Shown: positions 33,723-43,438 of the stretch, in pieces
Layout: each line of letters starts with the position of its first letter
Position numbering within the stretch: position 1 is the stretch's first letter
Source of the DNA: Butyrivibrio sp. WCD3002
GTDB taxonomy: Bacteria; Bacillota; Clostridia; Lachnospirales; Lachnospiraceae
Direction of reading: 5' to 3'
Assembly (NCBI RefSeq): GCF_000424265.1
Contig: NZ_AUJO01000004.1
Coordinates: forward strand, 124,001 to 188,000
Length of the DNA: 64,000 nucleotides
Notes under the pieces: model-generated
The model's database searches: none
The model's input: only the letters and a program-made list of their open reading frames with translations
What the model was told of the DNA's origin: nothing
Position numbers and translations under genes: made by a program

Positions 33723-35327
33723 GTGAAAAAGAAATTGCTTTCAATGATTCTGGCGATGAGTATGACGGTCCTGACAGCCTGTGGTGGTTCAGGCTCAGCT
33801 GATCAGGTGAGTGAGGATACCGGATCTTCAACAACTGAGACTGCGCAGTCCACCGAAACAACAGATACTGCTGATGCAGGGGAGGCAGAGCAGCAGAGCT
33901 GGGACAGCATCTCAAATGTAACTTTGTATTATCCTGTTTACTTCAATATGCCTAGTGAAGGTGGTATTGCTAGTGTTCAGGAGGAGCTTAATAAGTATCT
34001 TGAGCCCAAGATCGGCGTAGATATTGAGCTTCATCCCGTAGATATGTTCCAGTATACGGATCAGATCAATCTTGTTTTATCAAGTGGAGACCAGGTAGAC
34101 ATTTTCATGCCTCTTGCAGGTCTTAGCACCTATGTTACAAAGGGACAGGTTCTTCCCATGGATGACTATGTAGATTCCATGAAGGAAGCTATCGATCTTA
34201 TGGGCGAGGACTTCATGAAGTCTTCATACGTAAACGGATCACTTTATTCACTTCCTGTTTATAAGGCAAATACATTCCAGTGGTACTTCATGTGCAGAAA
34301 GGATCTTGCAGATGAAGCAGGAGTTGATCTTGACAGCATAAACAGCGTGGCAGATCTTGAGGACCTTCTTACAAAGGTTCATGAGAACCATCCTGATATT
34401 TATCCGCTTTGCCCTACAAATCCCAACACATTCATGCTGATCAACGCAGCTGATGGCCCTGAAGCAGATGTAGATATCGACTATCTTGGCGACAACCCGG
34501 AATCCTGCACAGGTGCTGTTATCGGCAACACTGGAAAGGTTGAAAATTTCTATGCATCCGATGCCTTCAAGAAAATGGTAGAGAGAGCATACGATTGGAA
34601 CCAGAAGGGTCTCCTTATGCCTGAGGCATCTGTATCACCTGACATCGCATCAGACCTTATCGCAGCAGGCAGAGGCTTTGGTAGTGTAATCGGTTATGGT
34701 TATCCTATGAGTGAGGCTATGGCTAACAGCGGAACCTATGGCGATTATGAGATGACATGGGCAACTTGCGGAACAGACCTTATGCAGAGTTCAGCATTCA
34801 GCAACCAGTTCAGTCTTGGATATACATCAGCTGATCCTGCAGCAGCATGCAGACTTATGAACCTTCTTTGGACAGATGAATATGTAATTAACACAATCAT
34901 CTATGGTCTTGAGGGTGAGGATTATGTAATTCCTGATGGCTTCGATCCTGCAAATGCAATGCCCGATTATCCGGAAGGCGTAACAGCTGAGACAGCTCCT
35001 TACCAGGCAAGAGTATCCTGCGGATGCTTTGGTAACAACTTCCTTATGTATGGTTTCATGGGAGATGTTAAGGACTTTGGTATGGACCTTATCAACAACA
35101 GCAAGAAGTCCGATTACTTAGGATTCCTCTTTGACGGATCTAATGTTAAGACAGAGATCACTGCAGTAAACAACGTAATAAGCCAGTACTACACAGGCCT
35201 TGAGTGCGGTGAGATGAATCCTGACGAGACACTGCCTAAGTTTATCTCTGAACTTGAAGCAGCCGGAATCGACACAATCATTGCTGAAAAGCAGTCACAG
35301 CTTGACAGCTGGTTAGCACAGCAGTAA
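33723..35327 (+). CDS. CUT1-type ABC transporter solute-binding lipoprotein (LplA/YtcQ-like)
   Basis: A 534-residue lipoprotein with lipobox LTAC (Cys20) and a Ser/Thr/Glu-rich spacer, then a large periplasmic-binding fold typical of oligosaccharide transporters. The C-terminal about 150 residues match the DUF3502 extension found in this subgroup. The start is a GTG with AGGAGG seven bases before. Two permeases follow after an intergenic terminator, which would let this protein be made in excess over the permeases. Confidence 0.92.
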   Translation: MKKKLLSMILAMSMTVLTACGGSGSADQVSEDTGSSTTETAQSTETTDTADAGEAEQQSWDSISNVTLYYPVYFNMPSEGGIASVQEELNKYLEPKIGVDIELHPVDMFQYTDQINLVLSSGDQVDIFMPLAGLSTYVTKGQVLPMDDYVDSMKEAIDLMGEDFMKSSYVNGSLYSLPVYKANTFQWYFMCRKDLADEAGVDLDSINSVADLEDLLTKVHENHPDIYPLCPTNPNTFMLINAADGPEADVDIDYLGDNPESCTGAVIGNTGKVENFYASDAFKKMVERAYDWNQKGLLMPEASVSPDIASDLIAAGRGFGSVIGYGYPMSEAMANSGTYGDYEMTWATCGTDLMQSSAFSNQFSLGYTSADPAAACRLMNLLWTDEYVINTIIYGLEGEDYVIPDGFDPANAMPDYPEGVTAETAPYQARVSCGCFGNNFLMYGFMGDVKDFGMDLINNSKKSDYLGFLFDGSNVKTEITAVNNVISQYYTGLECGEMNPDETLPKFISELEAAGIDTIIAEKQSQLDSWLAQQ

Positions 35328-35342
35328 TAAGCACTTAAAAAT

Positions 35343-35390
35343 TCTCCGCCTGTAAGCTTTTCCGTTAAGGAGACAGGCGGAGATTTTATT
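35343..35390 (+). terminator. Partial terminator between binding protein and permease genes
   Basis: A perfect 11-bp stem (35343-35353 with 35373-35383) has a 19-base loop and TTTTATT. Because the permeases have no clear promoter of their own, it probably allows read-through and sets the ratio of binding protein to permease. Confidence 0.8.
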
Positions 35391-35406
35391 AGGAGATATC
35401 ACCACT

Positions 35407-36312
35407 ATGAAGAAAAAACACAACCTGAAAAGAGATATTCCTTTCTTTATAATGCTTTTACCTGCCATGATCTATCTTTTGATCAACAGCTATTTTCCTA
35501 TGTTTGGTATATTTATTGCCTTTAAAAATATTAATTACCAAAAGGGAATATTCGGAAGTGACTGGGCAGGCTTTAAGAATTTCGAATTCCTTTTTAAAAC
35601 AAAGGATGCCGGAATAATGCTAAGAAATACACTTGGATATAATGTACTGTTTATAGTGCTCGGCATTGTTCTTTCCGTAACCCTTGCAATTATGCTTAAC
35701 GAGGTAGGAAGAACGTTTTTGGCTAAGATCGCACAGCCTTTGATTATTTTCCCGAATATTATTTCCATGGTAATCGTGGCATATATTGTATTTGCATTCT
35801 TAAATGCACAGACAGGTTTTATTGATAAGACCATATTAAAAAATATGCCAATCTCCTGGTACAGTGAACCAAAATACTGGCCGGTGATACTGACAATCGT
35901 AAATATCTGGAGGGCTACAGGCTACGGTTCAATCATTTATATGTCCAGCATAGCGGGAATTGATGCTGAATTGTATGAGGCAGCACGAGTTGATGGTGCT
36001 ACAAGACTGCAGCAGATTTTCCATATCATGATACCGCTCCTTAAGCCTACAGTTGTAATAATGGTACTTATGGCTATTTCTAAAATCTTTAATTCGGATT
36101 TCGGATTGTTCTATCAGGTACCTATGAACTCAGGTGCGCTTTATAACACTACGCAGACAATTGATACATACGTATACCGGGCACTTATGGAGCTTAGCGA
36201 TATAGGAATGTCATCGGCTGCAAGTGTATTCCAGTCTGTTGTTGGATTTGTACTGGTTCTTACGGCTAACAAGGTTGTAGCCAAAGTCGATGCAGATAAC
36301 AGATTATTCTGA
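35407..36312 (+). CDS. ABC transporter permease (LplB/UgpA-like)
   Basis: A 301-residue membrane protein with six predicted helices. The EAA loop that docks the ATPase reads YEAARVDGATRLQQIFHIMIP. It pairs with the next permease to form the channel for the sugar carried by the upstream binding lipoprotein. The ribosome binding site is AGGAG. Confidence 0.94.
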   Translation: MKKKHNLKRDIPFFIMLLPAMIYLLINSYFPMFGIFIAFKNINYQKGIFGSDWAGFKNFEFLFKTKDAGIMLRNTLGYNVLFIVLGIVLSVTLAIMLNEVGRTFLAKIAQPLIIFPNIISMVIVAYIVFAFLNAQTGFIDKTILKNMPISWYSEPKYWPVILTIVNIWRATGYGSIIYMSSIAGIDAELYEAARVDGATRLQQIFHIMIPLLKPTVVIMVLMAISKIFNSDFGLFYQVPMNSGALYNTTQTIDTYVYRALMELSDIGMSSAASVFQSVVGFVLVLTANKVVAKVDADNRLF

Positions 36313-36331
36313 TTACGGGAAGGAAAAACAG

Positions 36332-37231
36332 ATGAAGAATAAAAAACGTGGAAATGAAAAAGTATTTTTCATAGTTGCAGGAGTTATAGTTGCACTTTTT
36401 GCACTGTTCTGCTTTATGCCTATCCTGTTGGTAATTTCTGCATCACTTACAGATGAGCAGGCTCTTATAGCTGACGGATACAGATTTCTTCCTTCAAAGT
36501 TCAGCTTCGATGCCTATACCTATCTGTGGAGACAGCACCTTATGATAGGCAGAGCCTATGGAATATCACTCTTTGTATCATTTTTCGGAACAGCTCTTGG
36601 CGTAGCAATTACAATACTTGCTTCATATCCTCTTTCAAGAACATCCTTTAGGTGGAGAAATCTTTTTACCTTCATAATTTTCTTCACGATGCTCTTTAAC
36701 GGTGGTGTAGTAAGTTCATACATGGTATGGACCAGGATATTCCATATTAAAAATACAATCTGGGCTCTGGTTTTCCCAAATTATCTTGTGGGAGCCTTCA
36801 ATATCATTCTGGTAAAGAATTATTATCAGAACAACATCCCTGCTGCGCTTGTGGAAGCAGCTAAGCTTGACGGTGCCACAGAGTTTCAGATTTTCAGAAA
36901 GGTCATGGTTCCGCTTTCAAAGCCTGTAATTGTGACAATTACAATGTTCAGCGGCCTTGCATATTGGAATGACTGGACGAATGGATTATACTACATAAAT
37001 AAAAAAGAGCTGTTCAGCGTACAGCTTATGCTTAATGAAATTCAGCAGAACGTCATGCTTCTCAGAACAGCAAACGAGAGAATGGGTATTGCAGTAAACC
37101 AGGCTGACATTCCGAGTAATGGTGTCAGAATGGCCATAGCGATAATTGCACTTCTTCCTATCATGATCATTTTTCCGATCATCCAGAAGGAGCTTATAAA
37201 GGGTGTAGTTATTGGAGCGGTAAAGGGATAA
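36332..37231 (+). CDS. ABC transporter permease (LplC/UgpE-like)
   Basis: A 299-residue permease with six helices and EAA loop VEAAKLDGATEFQIF. An in-frame ATG at 36290 would overlap the upstream gene, but GGAAGG just before the ATG at 36332 decides for MKNKKRG as the start. No ATP-binding subunit is encoded nearby, so it must use a shared MsmX-type ATPase from elsewhere, as is usual for CUT1 systems of Firmicutes. Confidence 0.94.
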   Translation: MKNKKRGNEKVFFIVAGVIVALFALFCFMPILLVISASLTDEQALIADGYRFLPSKFSFDAYTYLWRQHLMIGRAYGISLFVSFFGTALGVAITILASYPLSRTSFRWRNLFTFIIFFTMLFNGGVVSSYMVWTRIFHIKNTIWALVFPNYLVGAFNIILVKNYYQNNIPAALVEAAKLDGATEFQIFRKVMVPLSKPVIVTITMFSGLAYWNDWTNGLYYINKKELFSVQLMLNEIQQNVMLLRTANERMGIAVNQADIPSNGVRMAIAIIALLPIMIIFPIIQKELIKGVVIGAVKG

Positions 37232-37247
37232 AGCTTCAGGGGTTTTT

Positions 37248-38804
37248 ATGAAGATATTAATTTCAGATGATGAATATTATATAGTCCAGCTTGTGAATTC
37301 CAAGCTGGACTGGTCTCTTTTAGGGGTCGATAAGGTACTGATGAGCTACAACGGCGCTGATGCGATCGATATTTTCGATGCGGAAAAGCCGGAGCTCGTT
37401 TTGTGCGATATTGATATGCCAAGATATAACGGCATGGATGTGCTTGACCATGTGATGGAGAAGGCACCGGATACAAAGTTTATTTTTCTGACCTGTTTTC
37501 AGAAATTTGACTATGTAAAAAAGGCTATTAATAAAGGCGCTTTTGACTATATTCTAAAGCCCTTCAGTGAGCCGGAAATATATGCATGCCTGATGAAGGC
37601 AGTCAATGAGATCAGAGACAAAGAAAAGATTGAAGAGAGTAAGAAGCAGCTTCAGGAGCTGTTTTTAAGAAATCTTGTGATAAGAAATATCGGACCTTCA
37701 AGAAGTGAAATAGAAAATGCGCTTGAAAGATCAATCAATATAGGATACTCGCCGGATAAGAGATATCGTATGGTGCTTAGCTATATATCTCAGAAGGGTA
37801 GCGTTCCCAAGGATCAAAGTGTATATCAGTTTGTTTTTTACAATATGCAGTCGGAGATTTTTTCCGGGAATGCGGAGAAGATAGATGGAATGGATCTTTT
37901 ATCGGACGGATATTACGGAGTTTTGAGGGTTTGCGACGAGGATACGGAGCTGGTGGATATCATGGCAGAGGCTCAGACTCTTTCCGGTATTGTGGAGGAG
38001 CATCTTGATACGGAGTTTTCCTGTTGCATAAGTGAGCCTGTGTATATGTGGGAAATGGCAGATACTCTTGATGAGCTTAAGAGCCATATAACAAGGCAGT
38101 TCCTTAATTCCATAAAGGTAGGACTTCTTCGGGACAGCGTCGATGACAACAAAAATCAGACCTGCATAATCGACAGAGAAAAAATAGAAAAATATCTTGA
38201 TGAGCGAAATGCTGATCTTGTGGTGGAATATATCAGAGAGCTCTTAGATGAGCTTCAGCAAAGGACCATGTTGACGGGAAGCATAATCAGGGAGATGCAT
38301 GCGGATTTCATGCAGATTGTGCTTGAGTATTGCAGTAAAAAGCATATAACTGCCCATGAGGTTCTTAGAAGCGAGGAGCTTTTGGCCTTCCAGAAAAAGA
38401 TGGACCAGATGCCCTTTTACCTTATCAGATATGTTCAGCTTCTTTGTACCAATATCATAGAGATCATGGAAAATCAGGACAATGAATCGGTGATAGTTGC
38501 AAGGATTTCCCAATATGTTGAGGAGCATTTCAGAGAGCAGATAGGAAGGGATGAGATTGCCGAACAGCTCCATTACTCCAAAAATTATTTATCTAGAATT
38601 TTCAGTTCACGGCTTGGTATATCCGTGAGAGAATATATTAACGGATATAGAATTGAGGAGGCAAAGAGGATACTTCTTACAACGGATGTACCTGTGGGCG
38701 ATATTGCGCTGGATGTGGGATTTGACAGCATGACTTATTTCTCCACTATTTTCAAAAAGGTAACAGGTGAAACTCCCTCGCAGTATCGAAGCAAAAAGAG
38801 ATGA
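37248..38804 (+). CDS. YesN-type response regulator with AraC DNA-binding domain
   Basis: A 518-residue regulator: receiver domain with phospho-acceptor Asp54 in LCDIDMPRYNG and Lys in LKPF, a helical middle of about 280 residues, and two AraC-type helix-turn-helix motifs in the last 100 residues (FREQIGRDEIAEQLHYS and IALDVGFDSMTYFSTIFKK). Its stop overlaps the kinase start (ATGA). It probably controls the transporter and esterase genes in response to the external sugar. Confidence 0.95.
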   Translation: MKILISDDEYYIVQLVNSKLDWSLLGVDKVLMSYNGADAIDIFDAEKPELVLCDIDMPRYNGMDVLDHVMEKAPDTKFIFLTCFQKFDYVKKAINKGAFDYILKPFSEPEIYACLMKAVNEIRDKEKIEESKKQLQELFLRNLVIRNIGPSRSEIENALERSINIGYSPDKRYRMVLSYISQKGSVPKDQSVYQFVFYNMQSEIFSGNAEKIDGMDLLSDGYYGVLRVCDEDTELVDIMAEAQTLSGIVEEHLDTEFSCCISEPVYMWEMADTLDELKSHITRQFLNSIKVGLLRDSVDDNKNQTCIIDREKIEKYLDERNADLVVEYIRELLDELQQRTMLTGSIIREMHADFMQIVLEYCSKKHITAHEVLRSEELLAFQKKMDQMPFYLIRYVQLLCTNIIEIMENQDNESVIVARISQYVEEHFREQIGRDEIAEQLHYSKNYLSRIFSSRLGISVREYINGYRIEEAKRILLTTDVPVGDIALDVGFDSMTYFSTIFKKVTGETPSQYRSKKR

Positions 38805-40507
38805 AGAAAAGAAGCGTATTTTATCCAATAATAATTATAATAAACAGCATGTTCATAATGCTGGCTGCTACGTATGCATTTACAATAGGCGGCTTTTTCC
38901 GTGAGGAGAAGGCTGCCTTTGTGCTTAGTAGAAAGCAGATGGTTTCCAATTATGTTAACAGGGCAGAGACAACCTTTTCATCCATTGAGGGTCATATGCT
39001 GGAGATTCAGACCATGCTCACAAGAGTTGAGAGCGTGAACTGGCTAAGGAGCAGTGACAGCTCTGAGCGAAAGGTTGAGGAGAGAAAGTACTACGAGCTT
39101 TTTTCACAGAAGGCCCACAGCGTCGAAGGAATGGACATTATCTTTTTGATAGATACTGAGGGTAAAACCTCTGTATGGGCCTACGGCGATGACCTTGCTT
39201 CCTCAGCCAAAATGGAATTTAGAGGATATCTTGAGGAAAAGAGTGACGAGATCAGCAACTATTTTTCCTACAACTGGCAGCCCTATAAGCTGGGAGAAGA
39301 CCAGTATTATCTAAAGCTCTATAAGGTAAGCGGCTTCATGGTTGGTGCCCTATGCTTAGAGAGCCGCTTTGCCGATGAGATTCTTGGACAGGAGGAAAAT
39401 GTTCATAGCCGTTATCTTAAAAACTCAGATGGTGAGATTGTTTTTTCCTTTGGCCCGGGGGATGCAAATGAAAAATCCGGTGAAAAGCATCTTTTAAAGG
39501 GAGCCTTTCTGATAGAGCAGCCTATGCCTGTGGCAGATTTATCACTATGCGTAAGCTTCAAGGATAACGTTCTTGAATATTTAAGGAGCGTTGTTGTAAT
39601 CATAGCCATCTTCACCGGCGCAGTGTATCTGATAGTAGATTACATGTTTATCAGATATCTTAAGAAAAAGCTGCTAAATCCCATAACTGAGCTGTCAAAG
39701 GGTGCAGAGCAGATCATTGGCGGAAATTATAACTATGTGACAAAGGAAAACGGCGAAGGTGAGGTGCTTGTCCTTCAAAAGGCCTTCAATAATGCCATGC
39801 AGTCTGTTGTTCAGTTAAGGATAGATACCTACGAGTATGAGCTTAAGCAGAAGGAACAGGAGCTTCTTCGTTTGAGGCAGCAGCTTAGGCCTCATTTTTA
39901 TCTGAATGCCCTTGCAGTGGTAAAGGGAATGGCCTTCCAGAGAAAAATGGAAGAAATTCAGGCATACATCGATGCCCTCACAATACACATCAGGTATCTT
40001 CTGAATAATGAGAGAACACAGATATCTCTTCAGCAGGAATTTGACCATATTGAAAACTACGTGAATATGCAGCGAATCTGTTTTCCGGGGAAAATTACGG
40101 CCTTCCTTGATCTGGATGAGAGTATTCGGGATATGATGATTCCTTATCTTTTGCTTCACACCATAGCTGAGAATGCTTTTAAGCACGGAAGAGGTAAAAA
40201 CAATAATCTCATGTTTACCTTAAGTGCCAGAAAGGTGGAGGATGAGGACTTTAGCGGAGTTCTTATTGAATACGAGGATGCCGGAACAGGCTTTAATGAG
40301 GAATTCCTTAAGGACTTTGCGAAAAATGAGCCAAAGGAGGGTGAGCACTTAGGACTTAACAACCTTAAGCAGACACTTTCCATATACTATGGACAGAAGG
40401 TTGCTGAGCCTATAAGGATTATGAACGTTACCCCCAGCGGAGCCAGAATCGAGATAAGGATTCCTGCAGGCGGGGCAGATCCGGATGCCGCTAACATTGA
40501 CAAATAA
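38801..40507 (+). CDS. YesM-type sensor histidine kinase
   Basis: A 568-residue kinase of the LytS/YesM class: membrane helix near residues 8-28, an extracellular Cache-like domain of about 235 residues, a second helix near residues 265-285, HAMP, a coiled coil, and the His_kinase motif RPHFYLNAL with His365. The ATPase part has NAFKHGRG, GTGF and the LGLNNLKQTL box. It is translationally coupled to the regulator. The extracellular domain may sense ligand directly or via the binding lipoprotein. Confidence 0.94.
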   Translation: MKKRSVFYPIIIIINSMFIMLAATYAFTIGGFFREEKAAFVLSRKQMVSNYVNRAETTFSSIEGHMLEIQTMLTRVESVNWLRSSDSSERKVEERKYYELFSQKAHSVEGMDIIFLIDTEGKTSVWAYGDDLASSAKMEFRGYLEEKSDEISNYFSYNWQPYKLGEDQYYLKLYKVSGFMVGALCLESRFADEILGQEENVHSRYLKNSDGEIVFSFGPGDANEKSGEKHLLKGAFLIEQPMPVADLSLCVSFKDNVLEYLRSVVVIIAIFTGAVYLIVDYMFIRYLKKKLLNPITELSKGAEQIIGGNYNYVTKENGEGEVLVLQKAFNNAMQSVVQLRIDTYEYELKQKEQELLRLRQQLRPHFYLNALAVVKGMAFQRKMEEIQAYIDALTIHIRYLLNNERTQISLQQEFDHIENYVNMQRICFPGKITAFLDLDESIRDMMIPYLLLHTIAENAFKHGRGKNNNLMFTLSARKVEDEDFSGVLIEYEDAGTGFNEEFLKDFAKNEPKEGEHLGLNNLKQTLSIYYGQKVAEPIRIMNVTPSGARIEIRIPAGGADPDAANIDK

Positions 40508-40524
40508 GCCTTTTAAGCTATACT
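40497..40524 (+). promoter_or_regulatory. Strong predicted proS promoter
   Basis: A perfect TTGACA (40497-40502) and TATACT (40519-40524) are 16 bases apart. The -35 overlaps the last codons of the kinase gene. This gives a leader of about 70 bases before proS. Confidence 0.65.
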
Positions 40525-40600
40525 ATGAGAAAGATTATGGTTTTTTTAGTAGCATGGGATAACTATGCATATAAGATATAAAGATTAGGAGAATGAAAAA

Positions 40601-42037
40601 ATGGCACAGGATGGAAAGAAGCTTGTATCCGAGATCACATCAATGGATGAGGATTTCACACAGTGGTACACAGACGTTGTCACAAAGGCAGGGCTTATCA
40701 GCTACTCTAACATTAAGGGATTTATGGTTATTAAGCCCGCGGGTTATGCTATATGGGAGCTTATTCAGAAGCACCTTGATGAGCGTTTTAAGAAGACAGG
40801 TGTTACAAACGCATATCTGCCAATGCTGATACCCGAGTCTCTTCTTCAGAAGGAGAAGGACCACGTTGAAGGCTTCGCACCTGAAGTTGCATGGGTTACA
40901 CATGGCGGTACAGAACCTCTTACAGAGAGATATTGTGTTCGCCCCACTTCAGAGACCTTATTCTGCGATTACTATAAGGGAGAGATTCATTCCTATAAGG
41001 ATCTTCCTCAGGTACTTAACCAGTGGTGCAGCGTTGTTCGCTGGGAGAAGGAGACAAGACCCTTCCTCAGATCAAGAGAATTCCTTTGGCAGGAAGGACA
41101 CACAGCGCATGCTACCTTTGAAGAAGCAGAAGAGCGCACACAGCAGATGCTTAATGTATACGCTGACTTCCTCGCAGAGGATATGGCTATTCCTGTTATC
41201 AAGGGCCAGAAGACTGAGAAGGAGAAGTTTGCAGGTGCAGAGGCTACCTATACAGTAGAAGCTCTTATGCATGACGGCAGAGCTCTTCAGTCTGCAACAA
41301 GCCATAACTTTGGTGATGGCTTTGCTAAAGCATTCGAGATTCAGTATGCAGGAAAAGATAATAAGCTCCATCATGTATTCCAGACATCATGGGGTGCAAC
41401 CACAAGACTTATCGGAGCTATGATCATGGTTCACGGTGACAATTCAGGTCTTGTGCTTCCTCCCAGAATTGCTCCTACTCAGGTTATGATCATTCCTATC
41501 CAGCAGAAGAAGGAAGGCGTCCTTGAGACAGCGGGCAAGATGCTTGAGGCACTTAAGGATTACAGAGCTAAGCTTGATGATTCCGACAGAAGTCCCGGAT
41601 ACAAGTTCTCCGATCAGGAGATGCGCGGTATTCCGCTTCGTATCGAGATCGGTCCTAAGGACATCGAGGCCGGCAAGTGCGTAATCGTAAGAAGAGATAC
41701 AAGAGAAAAGATCGAGTGTGCTATTGATGAAGTAGCAGCTAAGGTTGGTGAGCTTCTTGTTCAGATTCAGAACGATATGTATGAGAGAGCTAAGAACCAC
41801 CTCGATACACATACCTTTGCAGCAACCAATAAGGAAGAGTTTGAGGAAGCCTTCAAGGAGACAAAGGGCTTCGTTAAGGCTATGTGGTGCGGCGACAGAG
41901 CCTGTGAGGATAAGATCAAGGAAGACTATTCCGTAACCAGCAGATGTATTCCTTTTGAGCAGGAGAATCTGTCAGGCACATGTGTATGCTGCGGAAAACC
42001 TGCAACAAAGATGGTTTATTGGGGCAGAGCATATTAA
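40601..42037 (+). CDS. proS: Proline--tRNA ligase (archaeal/eukaryotic type)
   Basis: It charges tRNA-Pro. The 478-residue protein is the short form without the bacterial editing insertion. Class II motifs are visible: [10 protein letters not shown], then [21 protein letters not shown] in motif 2, and the C-terminal zinc-type domain with CGDRACEDK and [15 protein letters not shown] stands nine bases before the ATG. Its own strong promoter sets it apart from the two-component genes upstream. Confidence 0.97.
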   Translation: MAQDGKKLVSEITSMDEDFTQWYTDVVTKAGLISYSNIKGFMVIKPAGYAIWELIQKHLDERFKKTGVTNAYLPMLIPESLLQKEKDHVEGFAPEVAWVTHGGTEPLTERYCVRPTSETLFCDYYKGEIHSYKDLPQVLNQWCSVVRWEKETRPFLRSREFLWQEGHTAHATFEEAEERTQQMLNVYADFLAEDMAIPVIKGQKTEKEKFAGAEATYTVEALMHDGRALQSATSHNFGDGFAKAFEIQYAGKDNKLHHVFQTSWGATTRLIGAMIMVHGDNSGLVLPPRIAPTQVMIIPIQQKKEGVLETAGKMLEALKDYRAKLDDSDRSPGYKFSDQEMRGIPLRIEIGPKDIEAGKCVIVRRDTREKIECAIDEVAAKVGELLVQIQNDMYERAKNHLDTHTFAATNKEEFEEAFKETKGFVKAMWCGDRACEDKIKEDYSVTSRCIPFEQENLSGTCVCCGKPATKMVYWGRAY

Positions 42038-42067
42038 AATAGATTTAGGAAAAGATTTAAGAGAGAT

Positions 42068-43438
42068 TTGAACAAGGAAAACATTAAAATCAACATACCG
42101 CCGGCGGCAAGAGAGATATTGGACAGGCTCCACAGCGCAGGTTTCGAGGCCTACGTTGTGGGAGGCTGTGTTAGAGACAGCATTCTGGGAAGGGTACCCG
42201 GTGACTTCGACATAACCACCAGTGCAAAGCCTCAGGAAGTAAAGAGTCTTTTTGACAGGACCATTGATACGGGAATAGAGCATGGTACTGTCACTGTAAT
42301 GATTGGTAAGGAAGGCTTTGAAGTTACCACCTACAGGATTGACGGCGAGTATGAGGATAGCAGACATCCCAAGGAGGTCATTTTCACTGCAAGTCTCATA
42401 GAGGACCTAAAAAGGCGCGACTTCACCATAAATGCCATGGCATACAGTGATGAAGACGGTCTTATCGATGAATTTGACGGACTGTCAGATATTGATAATA
42501 AAATAATCCGCTGCGTTGGAGAGCCCAAAGAACGTTTTACAGAGGATGCTCTTAGGATGATGCGAGCAGTAAGGTTCGCTGCGCAGCTTGGATACAACAT
42601 CGAGGATAAAACAAGAGAAGCAATTAAGGAGCTTTCACCTACTCTTTCTAAGATAAGTGCAGAGAGAATTCAGGTGGAGCTTGTAAAGCTTATTACTTCC
42701 GATAATCCGGGAAGAGTAAGGGATCTTTATGAAACCGGAATTACCGCGGTGATCCTGCCTGAATTTGACAGGTGCATGGATACTCCTCAGGACAATATTC
42801 ATCATGCATACACCGTAGGGGAGCACATTATCAGAACCGTGGAAGCCATTCGTGCTGATAAGGGCCTTAGACTTACGATGCTTTTGCATGATATTGAAAA
42901 GCCCTCCTGCAGAACTACTGATGATGAAGGTGTTGATCACTTTTATGGTCATGCAGAGAAGGGAGCTGCTACGGCAGTAGCAATTTTAAGACGTCTTAAA
43001 TTCGACAAGGATACCATGAATCTGGTGGAAAAGCTGATCAGATATCATGATTACAGATATCCTGCCGAAAAAAAGAATGTAAGGAAAATGGCCAGCAGGG
43101 TTGGTAGGGATATCTTTCCACTTCTCTTGGAGGTCAGAGATGCGGATACAGCTGCTCAGAGCGACTATTTAAGAGATGCGAAAAACGAGTGGACAGAAGA
43201 AGTCAGAAGATTGTTTTCTGAGATACTACAGGATGGCGAGTGCCTTTCTATAGCCGATCTTGCAGTAAATGGCAGGGATCTTATGGATGCAGGCATTAAG
43301 CCCGGGAAAGAGATGGGGCTTATTTTAAAGGCGATGCTTGCAGATGTTCTTGAGAACCCTTCTCATAACATAAAAGAGTATCTTATGGAAAAGGATAATT
43401 TTGATAAGATTATCGAAGCAGCGGGGGAAAACAGATGA
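42068..43438 (+). CDS. cca: CCA-adding tRNA nucleotidyltransferase
   Basis: It adds CCA to tRNA 3' ends, needed here because the tRNA gene in this window lacks an encoded CCA. The N-terminal motif AYVVGGCVRDSILGR with catalytic DFDIT is typical of class II enzymes. The flexible RRDFTINAMAY motif follows, then an HD domain with HAYTVGEHIIRT and MLLHDIEKP. The length is 456 residues. The start is a TTG with AAGAGAG before it; no later start keeps the catalytic motif complete. It overlaps the next gene by 4 bp. Confidence 0.95.
   Translation: MNKENIKINIPPAAREILDRLHSAGFEAYVVGGCVRDSILGRVPGDFDITTSAKPQEVKSLFDRTIDTGIEHGTVTVMIGKEGFEVTTYRIDGEYEDSRHPKEVIFTASLIEDLKRRDFTINAMAYSDEDGLIDEFDGLSDIDNKIIRCVGEPKERFTEDALRMMRAVRFAAQLGYNIEDKTREAIKELSPTLSKISAERIQVELVKLITSDNPGRVRDLYETGITAVILPEFDRCMDTPQDNIHHAYTVGEHIIRTVEAIRADKGLRLTMLLHDIEKPSCRTTDDEGVDHFYGHAEKGAATAVAILRRLKFDKDTMNLVEKLIRYHDYRYPAEKKNVRKMASRVGRDIFPLLLEVRDADTAAQSDYLRDAKNEWTEEVRRLFSEILQDGECLSIADLAVNGRDLMDAGIKPGKEMGLILKAMLADVLENPSHNIKEYLMEKDNFDKIIEAAGENR

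Noticed and set aside
40525..40600. T-box leader before proS
   Set aside because: The leader is about 70 bases, too short, with no T-box consensus and no terminator.
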